A stretch of 64,000 nucleotides of DNA, taken from assembly GCA_050084515.1 (NCBI GenBank), contig CM114271.1, positions 62,062,001 to 62,126,000 of the forward strand, written 5' to 3'. The notes below the pieces were generated by a model. It searched no databases. It was not told where the DNA came from and saw nothing but the letters and a program-made list of their open reading frames with translations. Positions 48,721-61,147 of this stretch are shown here, piece after piece. Within the stretch, counting starts at the first letter, position 1. The number at the start of each line of letters is the position of its first letter. Source of the DNA: Blasia pusilla. Taxonomy: Eukaryota > Marchantiophyta > Marchantiopsida > Blasiales. The position numbers were made by a program, and so were the translations under genes.

Positions 48721-49924
48721 ACGAATTGAACAAGGAACATGCTAGCTTGGACAAGAAATGATTGGGTAGGCAATTGTGAGTGTATGTCCGCAGCCAAAGA
48801 CAAGTGGAAGCATTGACATAGGAGAAGAAATGATACCAATGTAAACACGTGTCATTTTTTGTTGTAGATTGTAGCCTCTATGGGTTTGTTAATATGTGTG
48901 GTCAAGTGTAAAGATGGTTGTAGTATCAGGGTAGACTATTATCCCTAAAATATTGTTGCATTTCTGGTGAATTTGGTGGACCTAAGATGAGGAGTTGGGA
49001 TTGATCTGGATTACTTAAGTAAATTCAGGTAACAAACAAAGCACCAATGTAGACATGAGTGTTTGAAACGTTAATTTTCGTTCAATACAATAACAATTGA
49101 ATAAGTAATATACAATAAACCCAAGTTTGAACATGAAGGACTAAAGCAAATGAGCTAGCAGATTAGATATGAGATTGACTCAAGCAATGGAGCTTTGAAA
49201 CAAGCAATGAATAGGTATATGTAGGCGACCTTAAATAGATCACAGATCATAAATGTGAGCATAGACAATTGCAATGTAGTCGGGATTGAGTACTAGCAGA
49301 ACCTTTGATGCAAGGCGTGCACTTACAAATAAGTAACTCCTGTCTCTCTTATCTCTGACGTACTTTTGCAAAGCTACAACATAAAGAGTAGGTGTTATTT
49401 GTTAAGAATGAGTTTATTGCAGTAAAGAATGTTATTTCTACAAAGTATGATGTTTAGTTAACTTCATGCTTGTTGAATATGTGCAAACAATTTTTAATGT
49501 TGATTGTGCATGGTAGAGTATTAGTTAAGTGCGGCCTGGGTAGGTTTGTGAGATTCATCTGTAAAGTTTGTTGGCCTGGTCAGAAGGGAGGAGAGTTAGT
49601 TTAGTCGGTATAACGGTCTCCCACTTTTACATTTGTGTGCACATTTGCATAGTAGTCAGGCTTAGCAAGAGCCAATTAAAAACTTGTGCTGTGATGATTC
49701 AATTCAAAGCTCAAAGCTTAAGGCTCGAAATTGACTCGTGATGTAGAGTGTGAGGTTTTAAGGAGATCGGCCAGCGGTAAGATATACAGAAATGTTGAAG
49801 GCCGATAAACTTCGAGAGACTCGAAAAGATCCGAACGACAACCCACAAAATTATGCATTGCGCAAGACTCCCAAGAGTATCACAGGTATGATGTCAAGAA
49901 TGTTTCCCTTTTCCATTAAGAGAT
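48721..49924. other. No gene seen
   Basis: AT-rich non-coding DNA. A tRNA A-box-like string near 49595 lacks a matching B box at the right distance and is not called. Confidence 0.4.
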
Positions 49925-50110
49925 ATGTCTTCTCTCCTTACATCCTCTTCTCAACTTGTGTAGTTTAGATCTTTGGATGTGCTTTTCTTGAGATCCCCAG
50001 ATCTGCTTCTCTCATTACATGCTCTCTTGAACTGGTATTTTAGATCTATGGACCCATGTCTCCCCTTACATTGTCTTGTGAATTGTGTGATTGAGATCTC
50101 CGAATGCGTC
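49925..50110 (+). repeat. Degenerate tandem repeat, three units
   Basis: Units near 49927, 50004 and 50068 share the order TCTCTCCTTACAT, then TTGAACT-like, then AGATCTTTGGATG-like blocks, with spacing of about 77 and 64 bp. Similarity is moderate. Confidence 0.55.
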
Positions 50111-51227
50111 GTAAGCTGTGCATGAAGGTGATCCGATCTAGTTTCATGTGTAGATTCTGGTTCTAAAGTGGCCATTTCTAGAATTGGATTCATGGCATTT
50201 CAGACTACCTAGGTTTCTTGAGTCTTTAGTAGGGCGAAAGTCACTATCGAACAATTCCCCAAAAGAGTTGAAATTGGGAGGCTATGGACGTTGAATTAAC
50301 TAAGATAGTATGTGATTCAGAATTTATGACAAGAAGGATACTTCCAAATTCCCAAGCATTTGGTCTCGGAGCGATTTTGCTAAGCTGAGTAAGCAGAAAG
50401 ACAGGCACGCACCAACTGAAGGATAAAATAGTACGAGAAACCGTCGGGGAGGGACGAGGCAACGGTGCTTCTCAAATGGGAGGAGGAACGAGGTAACGAG
50501 TAGGAGAAGAGAAGTCTAGAGAAGAGCTGTATCTTTGGTGCATTGTCGAGCACAAAGGATTTAGCAGGTTCAAGAGTTCAAGAAGGTAGGAGGAGCAAAG
50601 TAAGGTCATGAGAGGCTGTTCCTCATCCTATGCAAGGGAGTGGAACTCTACAGTGTGATGCGGTGCTTGAGTGCGCTTTGGTTGGTGCCGCTTCTATGCA
50701 GCTCTATATTCGGGTCTTTCGATGTCCAAGGTATCGTCATCTTGCATTGTCCTCCTTGCATGTGATGTGTGTTCGATTAGGCCTCGTAATAGTCAGAAGT
50801 TATCAAAAGGAGACAATTGCATCGGGTGAGGAGTGCTACCCTATTTTTTAACAAGGATATTTTAGAGGTCGAATCCAAGTGTGAACATAAATACAAACAT
50901 TTTGATCACAGATTGGCTCCATGATTCATACACACATGGGAGTGAGATCTGATCGGCCTTTAGTTCAAGACATTGAAATGTAGCAGCTTAGTACCCAACA
51001 AATGGTGTTGTATGAGAGCTGGACATAGTTTGAAAGTCTTTGTTTTGCGGTATTTAATGAGATTGACTGATACAGATGGAGGTGGAGTGACTAACAAATT
51101 TCCATTGGAACGTCTGAGTTGGGATCAACTATTCGTGGATAGCACGAATAGTTACCCACCCAAGGTTTTTTAGGGATGGAAGTAGATAAATTTCTTCTTC
51201 TAAGGTTTTTGTGACGTTGATCCCAAC
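50111..51227. other. No gene seen
   Basis: Short frames (for example 50630-50851) without recognisable features. A 14-bp inverted pair (GAGTTGGGATCAAC near 51117 and its complement near 51215) lies just before the LRX-like pseudogene. Confidence 0.35.
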
Positions 51228-51900
51228 TCAGATTCGATGAGTTAGTGGTTGCCACCATTGATCTGAATGCTGCTCATTTGGCTTCAACTTTGGTGTGAGA
51301 GCTTGGATACCTAAAGACCTCTACTATCTTCCACATTAACACCAATTACTTTAAAGGATCCATTCCCAACACAGTCAAGAAGTTGCAACAGCTCACCAAG
51401 TTGGATGTCAGTAATAACAAGCTCTCAGAAAGTTTCCCCAGTGTGGTTTTTGGACTTCCTAATCTGGTCTATCTAGATCTCCACTTTAACAAATTTTCAG
51501 TGTTTTAGAATGACAACGAGCTTATTGGTTTGATTCCTCATACTCTTGAGAATTCTCTTCTGTCAAAGGTTATTATGGCCAACAACAAGATTGGAGCAGT
51601 ATTCCCAAATCTATTAAGAACATCAGTTGTGTGGGCTTTCCAATTTTGCGAATGTGACACTTATCGACAATTACTTGAGTAGGTGAGTCCCTTGTTTTCC
51701 AAACTGAGCTCCAGTGGAATCACCTTCAACTTTGAGGGAAATTTCTTCCATTTGCGCTGGGCCCAAAGGAAAATCAGACCTATGAAGAATTTTAGAGAAG
51801 TTTTTTCCCCTCTCCTCCTTCCCTACACATAGCCCCACCCACTTATTCTCCTCCCCCTCCATCGCTACCTCCTCTATCACCATCTCCTCCTCCTCCTCCT
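51228..51900 (+). pseudogene. Leucine-rich-repeat extensin (LRX) pseudogene
   Basis: The plus strand reads VVATIDLNAAHLAS, a stop, then ELGYLKTSTIFHINTN, FKGSIPNTVKKLQQLTKLDV, SNNKLSESFPSVVFGLPNLV, YLDLHFNKF, a stop, and later IPHTLENSLLSKVIMANNKI. This is the N-terminal LRR domain of cell-wall LRX proteins, including the DLSNN-like and FHINSN-like positions. From 51832 a Pro-rich stretch (PPTYSPPPPSLPPLSPSPPP) has extensin character. Stops and gaps break the frame. LRX proteins bind RALF peptides in the wall and shape cell growth; this copy is not functional. Confidence 0.8.
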
Positions 51901-54833
51901 ACAAATTACGCTAGATGTGTGGGAGTATTTCAAGCTCAATGTAATGAGCTCTTATTTGAATCCTGACAATCTAGCAGGATGGTGAGTGTGCATTGTAGCT
52001 TGAGCATTACTGAAATGATGGTGGGAATACATCTGGGACTCGAAAGTAGGCATGATATTTTTGTGGCCTTAAAATTGTTTAGCCATAACATTGATCACCC
52101 TTCCCATCTCTAAGAAGGTCACATTTGCTATCGGGTATAGATAGCGTCCAACTCCGTGACTACCAATAAATCCTATATCCTCTATCGCGACATGATCCTT
52201 GGTGAGGTCGATCGGGAAGAGTGACAGGACCATTTATGGAATACTCGACGAAGAATTAATGGAAGCATAACATAGCAAGGAAAGCGGGGAAGCCAATTTT
52301 TAGTACCTTATGGCATGGTATTGTAAATCCTTAAGAATAGAGTGGACCGCACGCAACAAGTGTGACGAAGGAAGTATATGCCAACTCACCGGAATTGAAT
52401 GGAGAAAGCAAGCTTGAACCTAAAGGTGCTTGCTGAAAATGGAGACCGCAGTTGCACTTGTCGTTTTAGTTTGCGAATGGTGCCAATTTTACATAGGCAT
52501 GTGACAAAAAGGCTCCAATCAGGTAGGCATTTGACAGAAAGGCTAGCCGGCGGCTCCGTTGTTGGAGGTGGAAACACCCATACAGTGAGAAATCACAATC
52601 GCAACATGGGGATGCCAGACGAATAGGCATGATGAATTTGGTTGGCATTGCCCCTGTTCGTGTCAAAGCTTACTACTACCACATTAGAGGATGCATTGAC
52701 TAAAACTGAATGAGGACGAAAATACATGAAAAGCTAGTATGTCCCACAATTGGAGCAGAAAGTATACTCCATGCACAAAAACGTAGAGCAGAAAGTAAAG
52801 TCGAATAGTAGCTTGGTCTTCTTTTTGTTTCTTGGGACTCAAGCAATTAATTGTTATAAGTATAAATACGCGCAGTTGTTGAGAAAACTTAGTACTTGGT
52901 AGCATGAAGGGAATGCTAAAATTTCAAGGAACTCCATCGATTGCTTCGTCTTGAAAACTTGTACCAGCAGTACACCTCCAAGAAAATTTGTGAATTTCTC
53001 GCATGAGTGAATTGCTCGCATATGTGGTGGCCGCCAAAATTGGTTTCGAATATAGGAAGGAGGAAAAGTACACTTGATTCTTTGGCCGCCTGTCGCGACT
53101 ACATAAGAGAAATTCCATGGCCGTAAATGCAATGGAGTTTGGCTTAATCTCACAGATACGCAAACACGGCAATGGAGAATAAAGACGGAAAAGAAAGAAG
53201 GAAGGAAGAAAGACTCTTGAACCCTGTATGGGAGGATGGAGGTCTCGGTCTAACGGTTGGACCGCATCTCGAGTTGTGCCTTAATCTAACGATCGTAGGT
53301 ATTTTGGCAATGGGTGCAGGCCATATCAGTAGCTTGCATGGTGTCTGCGCCTTCAAACGACGTGTCACGCCGAGAGATAAATGCGGATTTTACGTACCAA
53401 CAGTTGGGGCCGTAAATAACTACATGGAAAAATGACCAATAGATGAAATGGTTGAGGATAAAATTGAAGACCACATGATTTCCACGTTTTCAAACGAGGA
53501 GATAGAAAATAATTAGAAATAGTAAAAGAATTTTTTTCAAAATGAGAGGGAGGGAACTAATTTTTTTACCTTGTCTTGAAATTAGAAAAAAAAAAAGGAT
53601 TTTCCTTGCCTCTTCCAACCACTAATACTCTAGTCAAGTTTCATATTATTTATCATGTAACTCGTTAAATTAGTTTGTATTGAGTTGTTCCATTCTTTTT
53701 TTCCATTCCGTTATACATTATTTGATGTATATTGGAATGAGTTGAGAAATGTTTAATTAATGGAATGCAAAATGACAACGGATATTTAGATGTTATTATC
53801 TTTCTTTCTCCTCTTTATTATTGAAGTAAAGCGGACGTTCTTAAAATGGTATGCATGATAAGTGGGTGGCACCGGCATGTTGACTAGTAGGGCGCCTCAA
53901 AAATGTACCATGCGGTCTGATGTCTGAATCCGTAATTTTTTACATGGCCAAATGTCGTCTGCATATACCAACGCCGTCGGAGGTAGAAGTTCACATTTAA
54001 TTCACACACCCTGAAAATCACCGTATTTGTCAAGATTGAACTTCCTCTAACATAAATGGAAGTCCTCCCTATTTTATCGTCAAACGTTTCGAAGACCGAA
54101 AAATATTTACGTCCTCCAAGTGAGACGCCCTAGTATTGGCCACATAAAAGGCTAAAATACTCGTGGGAATTTCCGCGTCCCTCACAGCCACTTAGACTGG
54201 GAAAACGGGAGCGCTTTGAGACGCTTCAACAAGGTGGGTGGATGGATGGATGAATGGATGGAGCGGCTGACGTGGGCGTTTACTGACGTCCATCCCTCTC
54301 CACTGTAGAGTCTTGCCGTCCAGTCTCGCATCCTTCGTCCGTCTCGGCTCATGTACCCCTGTCGCGCTGAAGGAACGAGGAGGAGTGACGAGGGCGAAGT
54401 TTGTCGGGAGCGTGGGGCTGTCAGCTGCGCCAGCAAACGTAAGATCTGTTGCCAAGTCAAAATATTCGCAAATCCACCAGAAGCGCATCTGACCTCGAAC
54501 TCTTCAACAATCTGTGACGAAAAATCAGGTGTAGGCCATCGGTGCCGTGCGGTTGACACGAAAATTGAATCGGTCGTGTATAGAGAAGTGTATGTAGTTG
54601 ATGAGCACACAGTCTAGAAATCGCTCGGGTGGAAGCAAATTTGCGCGGCAATGGACTATGGATACTCCTGATGTGTGTGCGACTGAAGTGCTAATGATGC
54701 CTCCCGATTATCCTGTCGCCGAAGTTCCTCGGAAGCGTTGCCGTGCTCTTCCCAGAAGAGAGTCGAGACGACTTTTGTCCAACGCGCGAGAGGAAACCTA
54801 AGTTCTCTCACCGACGTAGATAGGGAGAGGGCG
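51901..54833. other. Intergenic DNA and probable 5' UTR of the CDC14-like gene
   Basis: No gene is supported between 51.9 and 54.2 kb. From about 54.2 kb the composition becomes GC-rich, and plus-strand frames without domains (54351-54617, 54598-54801) precede the CDC14-like start. These are best read as leader sequence, possibly with upstream open frames. A short direct repeat occurs at 52496 and 52523 (AGGCATGTGACAAAAAGGCT and a variant). Confidence 0.4.
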
Positions 54834-57800
54834 ATGTTTCTTCGACCACCTAGCTGGGCGGAAGATCCGCTACGAAGCTCTTCCGCCTCGTCAACTTCCT
54901 CCGTCGGCGGAGCGCAGTCGCCTATTCTGGATTTCGTGCACTCTCTCACGAACCAGAGATTGTACAGGGAGGTTTCTTTGTCTTTGAGGACGGGTCTCAG
55001 AGACGCGAAAGCAGAATTTTCCTTCTTGAGAGTCAAGGGATATCGATCGTTGGTCAAGTTTCTGGCTTCAGCCGTCAAGTCAGAGAAGATTGTGGAGCTT
55101 TTCCATGAAAGTCAAAGCTACCGCGAGCTGCAAGGTATTCCTTGTCTTGAACTCTTGGCTGCACACGTTATATCGGTCCACTTGCCTTATCCGCCATGTC
55201 TCTATGCTCGCATCTCTTTCTGTGTTACTCCTTCCCTGCAAGTATATTTAGAGCACATTGTCTGCTTAGGTCATCTGTTATTCAAATTGTGAGCTTCCTA
55301 CGGGGTGGGTCAATGAAGGAGTTATTTACTCTTCGGCATTCGAAGTCTCAGTTGTATCATTCGTCACTTGTTTCTCCGGTTGGATGAAGCCCTAGAGCGT
55401 CTAGACGATGTTCTGTTACTGCCCGTCATAGCACTGCATTGAGCAGAGGTGAAGGAGTGCTTCATCCTACTGCACTGCTAGTCTAAAATATGCTCATTGC
55501 GAACTGTGCCCCTGCTAAATCGAAGTTGTGGAGCTGCGGTTGTCATAGTGATCAACTGCTTAGATTAGATGGATTTTGAGACGTCACCCTGTCATTCATT
55601 GTTAGATTTCGCTTGAAGGTGAAGAATTGCTTTCCTTTTGCGCAACCACCTGAACATGTGTGGCAACTCTGCCTTCCAGCATAGTAGAATTTGGTAGGAG
55701 CTCTTGCTGACCTAGAAACCAATTGTGGAAATAACCTTATGAATAGTCTCTACTTTTTTTTATGTCGCTTCATTCCAAACTCAGCCTCCCTTATTAGTAC
55801 TGCTTATTAGCGCTCCCACCATGCAAGATTGGAAATTTGAACTTCAAAGCACAGCGGTTGTTCGCAGAACTCTCATACTCTGAACTCGTCTGAGAATCTT
55901 ACCCCAGATGTCCTGTAAGAGAATAAGCTGAATGTCACGTTCAACTTCTCGGGTATCAGCTGAGTTAGTATCTGTGTTTACCGTCTCTGTACAGACATCC
56001 CTGACAAGGGTCAGGGATAAGGACTGATACGACATCCCTCACTACCTACTCAAGAATATCATGCATGGGTTCATTACTGTTGAAAAGACAGCTGGAAAAA
56101 GGTCAGGTCAGTGTCTCATTTGAATTATATATCATAGGACCTGTATCGCCTCGCATATCTCATGATTGTCCATTTCAATGTAAATGAGTTTGTAGCTCTG
56201 CACATAGATGGGCAGACTAGACGAATGAAATGAAATCTAGACAAGCTTTGGGGTCAGTATCAGTAACTTTTCTCTACAAGCTTCTGACTCCTCAACGCTG
56301 GAGATCACGTCATAAATGAGCAAGTGTGCCTTGGAAGGGTTAAAACTATGAAGATTTTTAGACTAGCTATCCAGATCCTTTAGCTCTTCCTTCTTGTGAC
56401 TGTGACTGTGTTTGCTTACAGAAGTAGTCTACCTGCTGGTAACGAGTTAGTTAGTAGCCCCTTTCTCTGACAGCCCAGGACATTTATAACTTTAAGATGG
56501 TTTATGAGAAACCTAGACCTGCCTGTGAAGTCCAAGAAGTCATCTTACTGGCTGGAAGGCTTGAAAAACAAGTGTTGCTAAAGCTACCCTGCTTGTAAAA
56601 GTGCATTGTCCATCCTGGTAAATTTCTGGTTAGCTTACAGTGGTGAGTTTGATTGGAGCAGTGGTTCCTGTGCTATTTGAGCGTACGTTGGCACCTTCGA
56701 CACGCGAGTTAAAGAACCCACCAATCATCAGTGCACCCTCAACCACTGAGATTAGTCTTGCACTTCGAATATTAGAAGGATGTTGTCTACTTGACACTTC
56801 AAGCCGACTACTAGCCTCTCGCCATGCTGCATCAAAGGTTTGTATTTATTTGAGCACCAAGTTTGTTGCATTTAAACTTACCTTCAACTTTTCGCCCATG
56901 CTCTTGACGAGTATACCTTGGGTGGTGGGTATGACAGATTGAGTGCCTGCGCATTGTTCATGTGTCTTCTGCTACCTGAATTCTGGGGTTTAATGTATGT
57001 GACTTCATTTGTGTAGATTCTATCGTGTGATGCTGAATGAAACAATTTTTTATGCACAACCACAGCAAGTTGTCTGGTAGTTGTCATGAATGTTTTGAGA
57101 GATGCTCAAATCTGTGTATGAGTGATCTCGTATTATTATTAGCAACTTTGTGAAGTCGACAATTGATCTATCCACTTCAGTAAGGGAGTCTTCAGTCATC
57201 TAATTCCTGAGTCTCACTTGACATAGCTTCAGTCATCACCATTAGATGATGAAGCTTTTTCAAGTCACAGATAGCTCTAGTTTTTGGACCCTGCAGCTGT
57301 AAAATGTAATGAGAGATGTGGACAATGCTTGTAACATGTCCATATGGATTAGTCATAGTTTATGTACACAAATTTGTGAATTTGAATGCTTCTCACTAAA
57401 GCCACCCATTTAGCCTGAATTTACACCTGACTAATCTACTATTGGATGCCAGGAGCTTGTGGAATTACTACTGAAATGCGCGCCACCTGAACAAAGTGCA
57501 TGTTTGGATGCACTATTAGCCGTACTGCTGGACTCACCTCCTAACCAAAGGGTGAGACTCAAAAATTTCATGAAATAACGCCATAGACTCGGAGCCCATG
57601 CCCACAAGTGAACTTATCAGTTTATTCACATGTGACAGGAACTTGAGCGGGCCCATGGTGTTAAAAAGATTGCTGGTATGGTGAAGAGAACTGACTTCGA
57701 TGATGCTATCAGGTTGGTCCTCCCATCTTTTGTGAGGAGGAGACTTCCCTTTCGTTTCACATGGCTACATAGAATCTGCCGAGGTACTGTTGCATGAATC

Positions 57801-58166
57801 CCTCAGAATTTCCTCTCATCTGGAAGAAACCTGTACTTGAAGTAGCTTGGCTGATCGGATTGGGGTTTACGTGGTGTTTCTTGCTCTGTGGACAATTGCA
57901 GGTTGAAGTGTGCAGAATTTCTACTTTTGCTTGTAGGTCAAGTCCTAACTAAACAATCAGAACCTGCAAATGGTTTCCAAAACCTGGAAGGAAGAAAAAA
58001 TGGTTTAACTTCAGAAGGCGCAAGACAAGATGTTGTTGACATTCTAGGTCGCAGATCCGGAGTAGTGTTGGATGCTATGGCTTCTACAGAGTCCTCTGTT
58101 TTAGATTTCGAGACCAAGCAAACTTCACTCAGAACGCTTGCCCAGAAATTGCTTGATCTTGGGTGA
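54834..58166 (+). CDS. CDC14/SIN-component family protein, five exons, 311 aa
   Basis: Exons 54834-55134, 56641-56837, 57453-57551, 57639-57712 and 57902-58166 join in phase across GT-AG introns (for example CAAG|GTATTC and TTACAG|TGGTGA) into 311 codons plus stop. Residues of about 20-235 are helical and armadillo-like. The block ELVELLLKCAPPEQSACLDA, LLAVLLDSPPNQRELERAHG and KKIAGMVKRTDF...LKCAEFLLLL follow the pattern of the fission-yeast Cdc14 SIN component (Pfam CDC14), which with Sid1 acts in septation signalling; this is not the Cdc14 phosphatase. The last 70 residues (GRRSGVVLDAMASTESSVLD) carry a short Ser/Thr-containing tail. I chose ATG 54834 as the first ATG in the frame with family-like N-terminal residues (PPSWAEDPL). 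The plant function is not something I can name. Confidence 0.75.
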
Positions 58167-59033
58167 ACCCTCGGCTCCAAGTGTCTTCTTCATGTAACCT
58201 CATTATTCTAACCAATTCCATAATGCCTGCCAAATTCACGACCAGCTTGTATTAATCCCCGGAATGATGAATGAATGCCCAAAACCAAAAGTAGATACAT
58301 TTGAGTCCCCAGGTTGATTAGCTTTTGCTTTCTTAGAACCAGATACAAGAGTGATGACGACATAGAAAGTTTTCTCTCCCAATTTGTTGACATAAACTGG
58401 ATCAGATATGTGCTCATGGCACGGACAGAGGCTTTTTTGGCTGCTTGTAACCTTGAGTCACATGCAGAATGCTGTTGCACTGATGAAAAGAAAATTGTAT
58501 CGAAATTTCATATATGAAGCAAATGGATGAGAACCTGGATGCCCCCCTGTATGAGTGGCGTGTGTATTGTTTCAGTGAACCCACCAATTGTTCTTCATTG
58601 ATATATGTCTCTCATGTGGTTCTCGACCCTCAGATGATGGCTTGACCCCTTCTGTGGGGACGACCACCATTCAGATCGATGTCTGTTTCTAGTTTCTCAG
58701 GACCAGATTGACATCAATTTCTGGCTGGTGTAGCAACAACTGGCTGTCAATGTCCGGAACTTGTTTCACAGCGTCCTTGTGCAGTAGACCCACGAGACGA
58801 AGACTTAACTTCCGTTGCAGGGAACGAGTCTAAAGTGGTGGTCCTCGATTTTCAAGGGCTTGGCAGGTTCGGACAACACAGATGTCCAAAGAGTTTTGGT
58901 GGTTGCCTAGAAAGACCACTCTTTTAACCACACGTATGCGCAACCCTTCAAGCCAATAACCCGACAGGCCACCCGGAGATCCTGTTTGATCTCCCAAACG
59001 AACCGTATTTGCTCACAAGGTTTGATACCACTG
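58167..59033. other. 3' flank of the CDC14-like gene, LTR-like sequence
   Basis: The first few hundred bases are probably 3' UTR. Near 59018-59033 the minus strand reads GTGGTATCAAACCTTG, close to the tRNA-iMet primer-binding site of copia elements (TGGTATCARAGC). If real, an LTR in minus orientation would lie to the right. No element body is recognisable. Confidence 0.35.
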
Positions 59034-59239
59034 TAGATGGTGGCAGAGACGAGAACTCAATACCTGTTGCACCGACTGTTTTAACAGAGCGACGCAACGA
59101 TGCTACGTACTCGACTCACACTTTATAGGGTAGAGTAGCTCGAGTTCGAACCAACGGAAAAGATGCCGAAAGCTGGAATCTGGAATCACCAATCATAGCT
59201 GAAGAGTGCACTTCGTTAGCATTGTGTATCGAGTCGGTG

Positions 59240-59540
59240 GCTTCGGTAGATGTGGGTAAGACCAATAAACAACTCTAGGAAACCTTAAAACTAGAAACCT
59301 CTTAAATGCAGGGCTAGGATCAGGGATACCAGTGAAAGCTTCTGTGGATGTGGATACGATCAACAAACAGCGCTAGGAAACCTTTCAACTAGAAATTTGT
59401 AAAATGCAGGGCCCGGCACAGGGATACTAGTGAAAGCTTCGGTGGATGTGGTTATGATCAACAAACAGCTCTAGGAAACCTTTCCACCAGAAACCTCTAA
59501 AACGCAGTGCCAGGCAGAGGGATGCTAGTGAAAGCTTTTA
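59240..59540 (+). repeat. Three-copy 98-bp tandem repeat
   Basis: Units start at 59240, 59338 and 59436, each with GCTTCNGTGGATGTGG or a near match, followed by AACAACTCTAGGAAACCTT-like and GGGATACTAGTGAAA-like blocks; a fourth starts at 59534 and breaks off. The period is exactly 98 bp throughout. Confidence 0.93.
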
Positions 59541-59542
59541 GC

Positions 59543-59573
59543 CCTCTCCATGCATGAGCGCAGCATGGAGAGG
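59543..59573. repeat. 11-bp hairpin at the end of the tandem repeat
   Basis: CCTCTCCATGC at 59543-59553 pairs exactly with GCATGGAGAGG at 59563-59573, with a 9-nt loop. It begins immediately after the last partial repeat unit. Confidence 0.92.
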
Positions 59574-60020
59574 ACCGCCGTGAGTGGAAATCGTGAATCC
59601 TCAGCTCGACAATTCTAATCTCAGTTAATTTCGCGAAATTCAATAATCCCACAGCAATCGCAAAGGGTCATCTCTAAAACGTTACCTGCGAAGAGTGTGA
59701 CTGCCACTAACGAAATCAGCCTCCGGATGATGATATCTCGCCGTGAGCACCATATGTTACGTAATCGGTAACTAAGACACCAAGGGTTTCATGACCTTCC
59801 ATTAGCAGGATGAGCTCGTTGACGATTTCGAATCGTTGGCACGGATCATAGGGCGCCATCTTTTCTCCGATATCGATGAGACGCCCGCACTGCAAGGGAT
59901 AGTTTCTTTTTTATTAGTCGGCACCCATCTCTTCATCCACACGAGTCACCAGGACCTGGACTCCGTTACCGCCATCACGCTCCGCGCGTCCTTACTCAAA
60001 GCAGGAACCAAAAACTAAAC

Positions 60021-60059
60021 CCATACGTCCTGTAATTTAATACTTCTAATGTATAAATA
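60021..60059 (+). promoter_or_regulatory. U6 promoter: TATA box and weak USE-like site
   Basis: TATAAATA at 60052-60059 starts exactly 30 bp before the U6 start, as in plant Pol III U6 genes. About two helical turns upstream, CCCATACGTCC (60020-60030) resembles the plant upstream sequence element RTCCCACATCG only in part. The TATA call is firm; the USE call is weak. Confidence 0.6.
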
Positions 60060-60081
60060 CTAAGACCGCACAATATCGTTC

Positions 60082-60101
60082 GTCCCTTCGGGGACATCCG
60101 A

Positions 60102-60133
<32 letters not shown>

Positions 60134-60184
60134 GGCCCCTGCGCAAGGATGACACGCACAAATCGAGAAATGGTCCAAATTTTT
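60082..60184 (+). ncRNA. U6: U6 spliceosomal snRNA
   Basis: The sequence starts GTCCCTTCGGGGACATCCG, with the 5' stem-loop, and contains the invariant ACAGAGA box (60116-60122), AGCATGGCCCCTGCGCAAG and the internal stem-loop, ending GGTCCAAA followed by seven T residues that serve as the Pol III terminator. It matches the plant U6 consensus I recall at nearly all positions. U6 forms the catalytic core of the spliceosome with U2. Confidence 0.97.
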
Positions 60185-61147
60185 TCGCATATTCTTTCTT
60201 CTTTTGTGCTTCACTTTTTCTGAGTTGTCTCCTCATTCTTTTGTTCTTAGCTCCCGTCTATTGGCCCGTCTTACTTTTTATAAGGTGCATTCTATATTGG
60301 TTTGTTGTGAGTCTATATTGGCCTCTCACTAGATGGAGTCTATAATGGTATGTTGTTTAGGAAGTAAGGTTTTAGAGAGTTCTCTCTTTTCTCCTCTAGT
60401 GATCATTCTTCTTAGTTGTGGTCCATATTAGTTAATTTTCGGTGAAGTTGAGTTTTAGGACGTTCTCTCTCTTGTACCCAGATTTTTAGGTTTTTTTTCT
60501 CCTTAGCTATGGTGACATTGGTTTAGTGTTGGCTGGTGAAGTTAGGTCCTAGAGAGTTCCATCTATTCTCCTCCATCTTACCTTGGAATTCATGGGCACT
60601 TTGAAGTGGAAATCTATATTATTATTTTAGTTGGCACCTTGCACATGTTAAAACTTCTCCTTGTGAATTTTCACAAGGAAGTTGTAAAGAGATTTTAATA
60701 CTTAATAAAGGAGGGGAAAAGAAAAAGATAAAATTCATCAAATGAGGGGAAGAGGAAAAGGGAAAAACTTTCAAAAAATAGAGTCCACACGAAAGAAACT
60801 AGTGTGCGGTCCTCTTATGGGGGTGGGAATCCCCATCCCCTAAACCCTGCCAAAGTAGAGTGGCACGAGCTTTCTATTTCTAAAAATACTAAAAAAGTAC
60901 TAAAAATATAAAAAATTATATTTTTAGAAACAAGTGTGGCGTTGGCTATGTGAGAGCTCCTTCCTTCTAAAGAGGTGTTGTGGCACAACTGAAAAGTGTT
61001 ATTTTAAAAATCACATTATATTATATTTGGGGCCATAAAAAAACATTGAGAATTCAATATTGAACAGAGGGGGAGAAGAGAGATAATACCAACTTTTCAA
61101 TAGGGAAGGGAAAAATAAAGGGATATGTTTGGATATATATGTATCTA
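60185..61147. other. AT-rich intergenic DNA with short repeated phrases
   Basis: Phrases such as GTCTATATTGG and TTAGAGAGTTC recur between 60.28 and 60.56 kb, and TACTAAAAA blocks near 60.89 kb. No gene is supported. Confidence 0.4.

Noticed and set aside
49590-49640. Possible tRNA-derived SINE (string TAGTTTAGTCGGTATAACGG)
   Set aside because: It fits an A box, but the only B-box-like string is about 125 bp away and poor, and no cloverleaf forms.
51671-51883. Minus-strand 70-codon acidic frame
   Set aside because: It is the antisense of the extensin Pro-rich tail of the LRX pseudogene.
54351-54801. Two plus-strand frames upstream of the CDC14-like gene as separate genes
   Set aside because: No domain, and they sit where a GC-rich leader is expected; they are treated as possible upstream open frames.
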